Shown: positions 1 to 8,546 of the stretch, one piece after another
How positions within the stretch are numbered: the first letter of the stretch is position 1
How the letters are laid out: the number at the start of each line of letters is the position of its first letter
DNA from: Stentor coeruleus
Taxonomy: Eukaryota; Ciliophora; Heterotrichea; Heterotrichida; Stentoridae
DNA: 21,273 bases
Assembly: GCA_001970955.1 (NCBI GenBank)
Contig: MPUH01001196.1
Location: 1 to 21,273, forward strand
Direction of reading: 5' to 3'
Program-made: the position numbers and the translations under genes
The notes under the pieces: generated by a model
Databases searched by the model: none
What the model was told of the DNA's origin: nothing
The model's input: the letters and a program-made list of their open reading frames with translations, nothing else

Positions 1-806
1 CTATACTCCATTTTTCAGTTTTTATGAAATCCATACTTTTTTTGTTTCTATTGATGTTGGATTTGCTTAAAGTATCACCATATAAGTAAAGTTTTTCATC
101 ATAAAAAACCAAGATTTTACTATAAGCTTTTTCCATAAAGTAGTCCTTACTTTTAATTTTTCTAACATTTAGATTGCTTAAATTATCACTATATAAGTAT
201 TAGAGTTTCATCATAAAGATTTAATACAATGCAAAAATATTTAAAATAAGAAAAAATTATAACAGGTAGATTTTCCATTATTTTAAAATTAATTAAATAA
301 TAGACTTATATATATAAGTTATTATCAATCCCTTTAGATGTTAATCCTCCATAAATTGCTAAAAACTTTGTGCTATTGTAGTAGTAGCATATAGAAGAAT
401 AATAAACTCGGCCTTCAATATAATCTCCAGTTAATTTTTCTAAAGCACACTTTTTAGTTTCTAAGTCGAAACTATAAACATTACCACTGATAGAATTCTT
501 CATAGACCCAAAAAAAACTAAAAGTCTTTTATCTTCTGTTAGAAATATTTCTGAAAATCCTAGTCCTGGTGGGTTTTCATAAGATTCAGGAATTATTTCT
601 CCCCATACCAAATTTTCAATACTAAAAGTGTGCAATGTGTTTTTAAATTTAAGTGTTGTAGCATCTTGGCCACCAAAGACAATAATTTGATTTGAGTCTG
701 GGTTAAAAGTAGCTTTATTGTTCAAAATAGGAGCTGGAGGTGGACCTGAAGTAGGAACTGTAGAGATCTCGAAAGCTTTGACAGTAAAGAATATGAAGAT
801 TAACAT
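1..806 (-). pseudogene. Kelch-repeat membrane protein, copy A (5' part, rearranged, runs off the left edge)
   Basis: This is the 5' end of a fourth member of the kelch family seen in copies B and C. Exon 1 (806 to about 307) encodes a signal peptide starting MLIFIFFTVKAFEIS and the first kelch blades (IIVFGGQD, LLVFFGS, FLAIYGG). The ATG at 806 is chosen because it aligns with the conserved internal Met of B and C and has an in-frame TAA upstream. From 180 down to 1 the sequence again matches exon 2 of copy C (MEKAYSK...VFYDEKLYLYGD). Where C has a 15-nt intron, A has about 125 bp of unrelated or duplicated DNA (about 181-305), the GTAAGG donor is lost and the frame stops at 306. I infer a damaged gene; a long atypical intron is the alternative. 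The rest lies outside the window. Confidence 0.65.
64..217. repeat. Imperfect local duplication inside copy A (64-106 and 174-217)
   Basis: The stretch at 174-217 (TGCTTAAATTATCACTATAT onward) is a diverged copy of 64-106 (TGCTTAAAGTATCACCATAT onward). In coding sense both include a segment reading like YDE.L.LY.D.L. The second copy sits where the exon 1/exon 2 intron should be, so it marks the rearrangement that broke this gene. Confidence 0.7.
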
Positions 807-1501
807 TATAAACTGTATTTTAATCTTTAGTTATTATTAATATCTTAGAAGATAAGATAAGTGCTTAAGATTAATTTTTATGAAATTTAATCGAAAATTA
901 TATAAAAGACATGAGTAATTTTAATTTTAGGTATAGGTTGTAAAGAAAAATAAGGTTTGATTATTTTAAATGGTTATTAAGTAATATTTCTTGTGAAGTA
1001 AAATGATATAAAGGTAGATAGATGTATAAAATTTGAATATTTGTTTATTGTGGCAAGCCCTTGATTTTTTTAAAATATTATGACTTATTTTATACTTTTT
1101 AACAAGGGAAGAATAATATTTTTGTTGTTGTTTCTGAGTGATTGTTTCAAGTAATAGCATCTTATTGTATTTTATTTTCTAATGAAGAAAATTTTTGCTG
1201 TATAATATTGTGAAGTGAGCATTTTCTTTTCTATTTCAAATTAAATCTCTTCTTAGCTTCTAAAGTATTAATATTCATAAGTTTAATCTCTTAGTAAATA
1301 TAAATTAACTAAAATATATTGATTTAACTGCAATATATAATATTAAAATTATCATAAACTTCCCCAATATACTCTTAATCTTAAATTTCTAAATTTCTAG
1401 TAAATTACTAGAATTAAGCTTTAAATCAAACCATAATTTACTTTATATTAACACTTATAACTTTAATAACATCTTAAAAACTATCTCTAATAATTACTTA
1501 T
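807..1501. other. Intergenic spacer between kelch copies A and B
   Basis: This AT-rich spacer contains no convincing gene. Its part nearest copy A (about 840-1115) is recognisably homologous to the region upstream of copy C (20240-20510), including a shared TATCTTAGAA close to the start codon. It therefore descends from the same tandem duplication and probably holds the promoter of A and the 3' end signals of B. I see no defined promoter motif. A short frame on the minus strand (966-1160) is not conserved and overlaps the inverted block. Confidence 0.6.
1140..1172 (-). repeat. 33-bp block inverted relative to the spacer between copies C and D
   Basis: The reverse complement of 1140-1172 matches the plus strand at 20520-20552 at 31 of 33 positions (core TATTACTTGAA). 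The flanks, with ATTTTATA.TTTTTAA to the left and TTTCTAATGA to the right, stay in the same orientation in both spacers. Confidence 0.7.
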
Positions 1502-4500
1502 CTAAATTTCTTCAACCGTCGATGGAAAAACCTTAGAATATTTTTTGCAAAATTCTTGAAAACTAATAGTATTGAAATTTTTATTTAAATTATCCCTGCT
1601 ATACTTTATCTTTTTAAAATATTGATATTCCTGATATATCTTTATAAATCTATCAATCCATTCCTCAGATATTCCAAGTGAAATTGCAAAAGCACTGAAA
1701 ATTCCAACAATTGATCCAAGAAGTCCTCCTATAAATATAAAAAAGTTATTATTAATATTCCTTTTTGTAACAAGCACTGATTTTTCAATAGAACATTTTA
1801 TCTGTAATGATAGAAAAATATTAGTATTTATCCTATATAATCATTACGTTTTTTGTGTAGCTGTCCCTCCAAGAATTACATCCCCACCTGATGTTATATG
1901 ATATCCAGTCATCATACTTGGCCATTTAATATCTTGTGAATAAAATATCTATATATTTTTTACTGAAGGTATAAAGGATAAAGGAATTATCGATGGTAGA
2001 AAGCCAATAAAAATATGTTTAAGATCAGGTGGAGATATTGATATTGAAATATTACTGAACTCTGAAGGTATTGATGAAGATACAGAGATATTTACGTTGA
2101 TAAAACTTGCTCTTGATAATATTTCGTTAAGTTTTATAGTAAATATAGCGGAATCTGAGAATGATATGTCAGTGTATTTTATAGAGATGTGACAGTTACC
2201 TGAGTTCATAAATGTATTTAGTGTTTTTTTATTGTATTCAATATTTGTTTCTGTGACGAAAATGTAATAAATTCCGTTAATTTTTTCTTGACATAAATCA
2301 CCATACATAAAAAATATAGTGTCTATGGTAAAGTCTTGAGCTGATATTTGTTCGTCAACTGTGATTAGAGGAATAAGACCTTTTGTTTCAATTATATTGT
2401 CTAGTTTGTATGTCATAGTTGAACTGATTATAATGATGCTGGCGACTAGGACATATACTATAGAAAAGGCCCCTCCTAACCTTGTCTTTTTATAAATAAC
2501 TGGAACGTTAATATTTTGTCCATGACTAGCTATAAATAAATCTAGTTTTTCAATTCTATTCCTTATTGCATCTATCTTAATAATTCCAAAAATAATAATA
2601 CCAATTAAAATACCAAAACAAATCCAAAGTTTATTCGTTATCTCAGATATAGTATTAGCTTCACTACTATAAGGTTTTGGTTGATGAAATGTGTTTTGTG
2701 AATAACTTGAAACAAAAGAATATTCAAGATACGAAGACGATCCTATAGGGCATACAGAATATGAAGGACACTCATAGCAATATATTGCCCCTTCTTTATC
2801 ATTATAAGTCCCATAATCGCAAGGAATGCATGCCAAGTAATCATCTGCACCTATAGTTTGAGAAAAAGTTCCAATAAAGCATGGAGAACAAGAAGTTCCA
2901 TTATAGTAGCTTCCTTCTTTGCATGGCTCACATAAATCACCAACTTTTATAGTCCCACTACTACATCCAAATTGAATCTTATCTGGCTGACTTGTAATTT
3001 TATAAAGAGTATTTCCTGTACTTTCTGAAAGTTTAACATTATCATATCCATAACCTCCTCCAAATACATAAATTGAATCTCCCATATGTAATGCTGTATG
3101 CCCAAATAATGCTAATGACCCTGTATCTTCAGTTAGTATCTGATTGGTTTTGTAGTTGTAAGATATTACTTCTGGTTTAAGGAAATTATTCCAAAAACTA
3201 CCCAAAACAAGAAATGCAGTATCCTCTATTAAAACTAAAGCGCTCTCTGAAACTTCTAAAGCATCACTACTAAAATGTATTTTAACAGTACTATTAAAAA
3301 CCCCTTGCTTTTCTTCAATAGTTATCTTATAAACATATTTATTTGCTTCAAAATTAATATTCGTCCCTGAAATCACATAAATAACACTAACTCCATCAAC
3401 AAATTCATTCCAACATTTAGCATTCATAATTCCAACAGGAAGCTCTGCAACTTTTGTGAACTTTGAAATCTTGTGCCTTTTGACCCTCCAATCAAATATA
3501 ACAAAGGATTGATGCCACAAAGACATGAATCAGAACGCTCACCAGGACTATCACCTGTAATATCCATTTGTACCCAATAATTAGAAGTCATATCAAAGTA
3601 ATATATATCACTAAGAGTTCCACTAGCGGAAATACCTCCATATAATGTAAAACCTATTCCAGAATTTGAGATGAATCCAAAATTTGATCGTGCTGAAGGT
3701 ATGAAACCTGAAGGGTATATAATTTCCCATAACTGAGATGAGGTATGAAATTTCCACATGTCATTTAAGTAGTCACCATCTTCTGATACACCTCCAAAAA
3801 TTAAAATGTCACTATTGAATTTTTTCATTGCATGGTTTTTGCGTTTAGGTGGGAAGATTTTTTTGCTAACCACAATAGTATTTTGTAATATTTCGCTGTT
3901 TAAATCAAAACATGATATAGAGTTAGTTTCAACATTTTCTATTCGGCCGAAAATGATAAAAACTTTACTACCAACTTTAACTGAAGAAAAAAGTGTTTGT
4001 GTGGTAAAATTCCCATGATTTGTCCATGTGGATGTAGGGAAATTGTAAGACCAAACATCATTATAGGCCTTTGTTTTTTCAACATTCATACCATAAAAGA
4101 CATACATGGAGTTGTTGTGTACATAAGATGCATGTGCAAGTCTAGCTTGTGGACAATTTTCAGTAAATTGTATTGTATCCCATTTTTCAGTTTGCAAATC
4201 AAAGACATTCATAGTTTGAGCTGTAATATTGCTAGTAGTGTTTAAAGTAATACCATATAAATAAAGTTTTTCATCATAAAAAACAAGGGTTTTAGTAAAT
4301 GCTTTGTCTATTGAATAGCCATTATTTGAAACTTTCCTAACATTCAGATTGCTAAATTCAATTCTAAATATCCCTTACATAAATAAAGTATTATCGATTC
4401 CTTTAGATGTCAATCCTCCAAAAATCGACAAATATCTTACTCCGTTATAATAATAGTCATTGGAAGCATAGTTTACTCGACCTTCAATATAGTCTCCGGT

Positions 4501-4878
4501 TAATTTTTCTAGAGCCCATTTTTTCGTTTCTAGAGTAAAACTATAAACGTCACAACTAATAGAATTTCTCGTAGATCCAAAAAACACTAAAAGCCTATTA
4601 TCTTCTGTTAGAAAAACTGATGAGTTTATTAGTCCAGGTGGACTCTCATTAGATTCAGGGATTATTTCTCCCCATATCAAATTCTCAATGTTAAAAGTAT
4701 ATAAAGTACTTTTGAATTTAGATGTTGATAATTCCACCCCACCAAAGATAATAATTTCATTTGAGTTTGGGTTAAAAGTTGCTTTGCTTTTCACCATGGG
4801 GGATGGAGGAGAACCTGAAGTAGGAACAATAGAAATCTCAAAAGCTTTGACAGCAATGCATACTAAGAATAATAACAT
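1502..4878 (-). CDS. Kelch-repeat, Cys-rich, triple-membrane-segment surface protein, copy B (one frame-disrupting gap)
   Basis: The gene has four exons (4878-4379, 4363-1964, 1948-1848, 1832-1502) split by three 15-nt introns and ends in TAG. The ATG at 4878 is preferred over 4920 because MLLFLVCIAVKAFEIS aligns with the starts of A and C and forms a signal peptide. In order it encodes about 12 kelch blades (e.g. IIIFGGV, ILIFGGVSEDGDYLNDMWKF, IYVFGGGYGYDN), probably two propellers; a stalk with repeated CxxC spacing (CEPCKEGSYYNGTSCSPC, CIPCDYGTYNDKEG); a helix LWICFGILIGIIIFGIIKI; a second, IVYVLVASIIIISS; an extracellular region; a third helix FIFIGGLLGSIVGIFSAF; and a cytoplasmic tail. 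Near 3470 it lacks 31 bp present in C (one kelch blade), which shifts the frame, so as read it is truncated or a pseudogene. The ligand is unknown; a cell-surface adhesion or receptor role is inferred only. Confidence 0.82.
1833..1847 (-). other. 15-nt intron 3 of copy B
   Basis: GTAATGATTATATAG has GT-AG borders. Without removal the frame meets TAA TGA directly after ACACAAAAAACG. Removing exactly these 15 nt restores the reading found in copy C, where CAAAAAACGATAAAT runs on without any intron. Confidence 0.9.
1949..1963 (-). other. 15-nt intron 2 of copy B
   Basis: GTAAAAAATATATAG lies in phase 0 between TCA and ATA and contains an in-frame TAG. Splicing joins ...IPS to IFYSQD..., matching copy C (MPS to VFYSED) across its 16-nt version. 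Confidence 0.88.
3465..3475 (-). other. Frame-disrupting gap in copy B
   Basis: Upstream the frame reads LIGGSKGT and downstream ISKFTKVAEL, but the two are in different frames. Copy C has an extra segment here (VYNDVWHYDYS, the D.W.Y part of a kelch blade); the net loss in B is 31 bp. No 15- or 16-nt GT-AG intron can repair it. Confidence 0.8.
4364..4378 (-). other. 15-nt intron 1 of copy B
   Basis: GTAAGGGATATTTAG interrupts the codon after LF. Splicing joins it to IEFSNLNVRKVS. Copy C has the same intron at the same place with one substitution (GTAAGGTATATTTAG). Confidence 0.92.
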
Positions 4879-4920
4879 TATTACCAGTATTTCAATATTA
4901 CAATGTTGCAAAGGTATCAA

Positions 4921-5387
4921 ATGAGTTTGTAATTAAAAGATTTGTACTTAAGAATTTCTAGAGAGAAAATTAAAATCTGATAGAATATTGTTAATAAAGG
5001 TAAAACATATGAAAGTTTAATTATTTAGAAAATTAGGCAAATAATATAAAACTTTTTGTATAATAATATCAAGAATATTTAGAGAATTTTGAAACACTTT
5101 TTATATGGAGAAAGCACATAGTATTAGCTTTTTGGTTTTAAGTAATTATTTTCAGAATGAGAACTTTTTTTTGTATTTTTGCTTTTCTGATGTAGAATTT
5201 TTACACTTTTTCTTAGGATGTTATTTTGTATAGGAAGTTGAAGAGAATAAAAACTGCAGAGTTTTGTTTGTTATTGACTTTGATAATTTATCTATTTTTA
5301 TTGTTTTTATATTAAGTTTATATGAATTTAGATTCAAAGTATGCTTTTTGATAAAATCAAGAATGAATTTTTAGAGTAGGCTCAATA
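4921..5387. other. Spacer upstream of copy B, no gene seen
   Basis: AT-rich sequence that presumably includes the copy B promoter. It does not resemble the upstream regions of A and C in any obvious way. I see no conserved frame, RNA gene or recognisable regulatory motif. Confidence 0.5.
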
Positions 5388-5487
5388 CTTCGCATATTTG
5401 AGTATTTATATATAGTTTCCCTAATAAGCGCATCGCATTTTTGATTAATATATAGTTTCCCTAATAAACACATCGCAATTTTGATGA
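5388..5487. repeat. About 2.5 tandem copies of a 40-bp unit
   Basis: TATAGTTTCCCTAATAA occurs at 5411 and again at 5451, each followed by a variant of CATCGCA.TTTTGAT. A partial third unit precedes them (TTCGCATATTTGAGTATT, from about 5388). The period is exactly 40 bp. The overlapping minus-strand open frame (5557-5357) does not keep the same frame across units, so the repeat is unlikely to encode protein. Confidence 0.75.
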
Positions 5488-5599
5488 AGATTGAGTTTGA
5501 TCTATAAGTTATCCTAATATATATAGGTCTTTGTAGTAATATTCTAAGTTGAAACACGTCTTTTAGTATAAAATATCAAAAATAAACTCGAAAATATGA

Positions 5600-5902
5600 A
5601 ATTTAATTACCCAGATATGCTCTGAGACCTATCCCAAAAAGCTTTTTTTGCAGCTTCTCTCGTGACATTTTGGAAAAATACTGCGGGATGGCATATTAAA
5701 TGAATTTTATGCATGCTTTAAAGCATTTTCGAATTATAAGAAAGACAAAAGGTAATATAAAGAAGCGTCTGCCGCTACATTGCATGAATTCTATACATGC
5801 TTTAAAGTATTGTTGAAGTATTATGCATTGGCATCTGCCGCTTTCATGTATGCATATTTAGCAGTGTTGAATCAAGAAGCGTCTGCTGCAGAGTGCAATT
5901 AA
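5600..5902 (+). pseudogene. Relic of a small repeat-coding gene (EASAA / EFY.CFK modules)
   Basis: From 5756 to the TAA at 5900-5902 a plus-strand frame without a start codon reads KEASAATLHEFYTCFK, then LASAAFMYAYLAV, then NQEASAAECN. It therefore holds three degenerate copies of an EASAA motif alternating with Tyr/Phe-rich stretches. Upstream, before an in-frame TAA at 5753, the same frame reads LNEFYACFKAFSNY, clearly related to LHEFYTCFK. A neighbouring frame from about 5625 reads FFAASLVTFWKNTAGWHIK. Local G+C is higher than in the surrounding spacer, as expected for former coding DNA. I do not recognise the family. Stops and frame changes suggest decay; a small spliced gene is the alternative, but I found no fitting 15/16-nt intron. 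Confidence 0.5.
5713..5726. repeat. Perfect 14-bp palindrome
   Basis: ATGCTTTAAAGCAT is self-complementary and lies in the EFYACFKA codons of the relic. A related but imperfect form (ACATGCTTTAAAGTAT) occurs in the next unit near 5795, so it is more likely a by-product of repeat coding than a binding site. Confidence 0.5.
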
Positions 5903-6318
5903 TTCCATTATCCTTTAGTTATTGTAGACTTAAAAAATCATTTAGATGAATCAAAAAAAAATATTAATAGTTTTCTAATACTTTGACTCAGAAAGTATTT
6001 CGATAATTATAAAGTTATTTAATCTAATTTTATAGTTAAGACGCTATTAGTTCCTTCTTAAAATTTAAACAAATAATGATAAAATTTATCTTTTAGTTTT
6101 TAGTTAAAATCTTTGACTAACTCTTTATATCCATTATAAGTATTATAAGAATATGTCTTCAATCTATAAAATTATTAAAAAGATTGGCATTTTGAGAGCT
6201 AGTTATATTAATTAAATTATAATTATTTTTTAAATGAATACATGATTTAACTATTATTATTCAAGAATATTAAAAACAAAAGCATAATTAACTAACTATA
6301 AGGTGAAATTAAATTTCT
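5903..6318. other. Spacer, no gene seen
   Basis: AT-rich sequence between the 3' end of the plus-strand relic and the 3' end of the minus-strand pseudogene (convergent). I see no conserved frame, RNA gene or notable repeat. Confidence 0.5.
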
Positions 6319-8377
6319 TCAATGTGTTAATTGAAATATTTCACTGACAAGATTATGAGTTTGCATATTTTTTCTGCAGACATTACAGTAATAATTATTT
6401 TCATTTAGATTTTGGGGAATAAAAAATTTAATGAATTCGTTTCGGGATTCATTTTGGTTATTTACTCGCTTTTCAATATTCCGACATTCACAAAGATCTT
6501 CATTAACTAAATAAATTCGATTAGATTCTTTTTTTATTATAGTATATTTCAATGATAATTTTTTGGCAATACCTTGGCTTTCATTTTCCATCCATCCCTT
6601 GGTTTTATTATAACTACTTCCTTGAAATCCTTGTGAATTTAGATGATACTTAAAATAATTACTCTTGGCTATTAAGTTTTCGCTTCTAGAGCAAAACACA
6701 AATTCTTTATCTGTAATGTAATGATCTTGCTTCTTTTTATTGCAAGCTCCACAGTAATCGTAGTAAATCACTTTATTCTGTATACAATGAGCAAAACAAT
6801 TTAAAAAATCTGCTTTTGATAAAGAGATATTGGATTGTTTCTTAATTTGTTGGCAAATTACCATTTCTGCTTTGCAAATCAACGAATAATACTCAGAATT
6901 GACAGTAGAATTATATATTTGGATAGGAGTTTCGTATACACATACTCATTCTCTTCTCTGATAGAAATTAATGTTTTATTCTCTTCATTTGTAATAGGAA
7001 TACTATTCATTCTCTTATCTTTCAATAGACATTAAGAGATTGTCAACTGTTTGAGCTGTATTTGCTTTATTTTCTTGTGAAACGACAAATTCTTCATAAA
7101 CTACATAGTGAATATTCTTTTGTTGACCACATTTACATAACTCTTTTCTACATGATGGCAAACTTTGGATGAAGGATTAATAAAAATATAAAACTTCGAA
7201 TCAAATCTTTTAGTATTTTGATAAGATTCTTTTGAAAATTTTCTATAATAATTTTCATTATCTTTTTTCATCCAAGCTGGTATTTTTCCTCCCTCAACAA
7301 TAGTCTTTGCTGCTCTAAGACTAGATTTATTCTCTTCATTGTTTTTAATTTGGCTTTGAGGGTTATTATTCGCTTCGACGCTCTGCGAAGTTAATTTCAA
7401 AGAATGTCTAGCTGCATTAACTCTTAATAAATTATTTCTCCGAAAATCTAGTTGCATTAACTCTTAATAAATTATTTCCTTGAAGATCATAAAATTCCTC
7501 GTCAATAGCATAATGACCTACTTTTAATTCAGTACATTTACAATAATATTTATATTCATTTGAGTGTGTGGGAAGATTATTTGTTAGTATTTTTTTATCA
7601 GATAATTGTATAGAGCTCTTTTCAGCTTCATAACAAGATTTTAATAAAGAGTTGACACAAATGTAATATTTAGAGTCTCTCTTTGTAACATTTGTATATT
7701 TTTCAAAGTAATTTATAAATTTCCTCATTATCTTTTTTCATCCAAATTGGGCTTTCATGCTTATTTTTGCAAGGTGCATCAAATTGTTTCGAGTGAGCAT
7801 TTCCAATCTTTTGATTATCACATATGAAGTAGTAAAATTTGTTTATTTTATCATGACATCTCTTCCAAGATACTCTTTGCTTATCTACCTTTTCCTTAAC
7901 AAGTAGCTGCAAGTCAAGTTTCAAGTTAAAGCAGGGAGTAAAGTTAAGTTCATCCAGTTTAAATATTAGTTGACCCGGATAAAATGTAAAAACATAAAAC
8001 AAGTATAAATTATTCAGCTTTTTATCAACTATTATTTCTTGAATTTTTTTTATCGAGCTGCATAAATTTTTTTGGTCCGCTTTTTGAATGAAAAAAATAT
8101 AAGTTTCAGTTGTAATTGAGTGAATCAAATTCATTATTATTTCAATATTTTTTCCATCTAGTTGGTTTCCTCTATTTACTTTAAGGTAATTTTTTTTACC
8201 TTGAACACATAGTATGTAGCAGGCAGGATAGGAAGTTAAAGTAATTTTAGGGACTATGAGTATATCTAGATACTTTTTGAGAAATACCATGTGTTTAGAA
8301 TTGTTGTATGTGAAGCAAAAGAAGATATTAAAAGTGGTGAAAATAATAAAATGGAAGAAAGTTTTAATAGCTTTCAC
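6319..8377 (-). pseudogene. Decayed gene for a secreted or membrane protein with a repeated Trp/Cys module
   Basis: Reading from 8377 down, the first frame starts with a hydrophobic leader (MKAIKTFFHFIIFTTFNIFF) and an unrecognised ~150-residue N-domain. At least three diverged copies of a module follow: a Trp turn (IWMKKDNE, AWMKKDNE, GWMENES), then a YYI.VN-like strand (SKYYICVNS, SKFYIFINP, NRIYLVNED), a Cys and an EK pair (EAEKS, HVEKS, NIEKR), then a CxC or CxxC patch (YYCKC, LCKCG, YYCNVC) and an EEF-like end. The modules are spread over several frames. Lesions: a one-base shift near 7715, a 40-bp tandem duplication at 7407-7478, a shortened and shifted junction near 7150, a stop with frame change near 7020, and a shift near 6925. 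No 15/16-nt intron repairs them. The family and function are unknown. Confidence 0.72.
7407..7478. repeat. 40-bp tandem duplication that breaks the reading frame
   Basis: TCTAGCTGCATTAACTCTTA onward at 7407-7438 recurs at 7447-7478 with one substitution, at 40-bp spacing. Both encode NNLLRVNA on the minus strand, but in different frames because 40 is not a multiple of three. Collapsing one copy would make the flanking protein frames continuous. Confidence 0.88.
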
Positions 8378-8400
8378 TTAAACATAATGATTTATTATAA

Positions 8401-8546
8401 GAAATAAGCGATATTGGCAATCCAAATAATGTCGGGCCTATTCATAACATTTTTGAGGCAAAGATGATTAAGAACCTAAATTAGATCCACCAAATCTAGT
8501 TCCTTCATTAGTATTTTCTCAAAAGAAGCTTCATTCAATACAATAA
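8401..8546 (+). pseudogene. 3' end of a lost plus-strand gene, first copy
   Basis: The frame from 8401 reads EISDIGNPNNVGPIHNIFEA then KMI. After a one-base deletion near 8470 it continues KEPKLDPPNLVPSLVFSQKK to a TAA at 8544-8546. The second copy at 9760-9891 has the same peptide unshifted. A TAA at 8398-8400 closes the frame upstream, so the gene body is absent. The tail does not match the C-terminus of the intact 1676-residue protein. Most differences between the two copies change the amino acid, which fits loss of constraint. Confidence 0.5.

Noticed and set aside
966-1160. 64-codon minus-strand frame in the A/B spacer
   Set aside because: Low-complexity, absent in the homologous C/D spacer, and overlaps the inverted block; chance frame.
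3806-4245. Plus-strand open frames opposite copy B (3806-4018 and 3997-4245)
   Set aside because: Antisense shadows of conserved kelch coding sequence; the same holds for 4688-4924, 17024-17209, 17534-17716, 18966-19148 and 20040-20240.
5357-5557. 66-codon minus-strand frame
   Set aside because: Runs across the 40-bp tandem repeat, which changes frame from unit to unit; no conservation visible.
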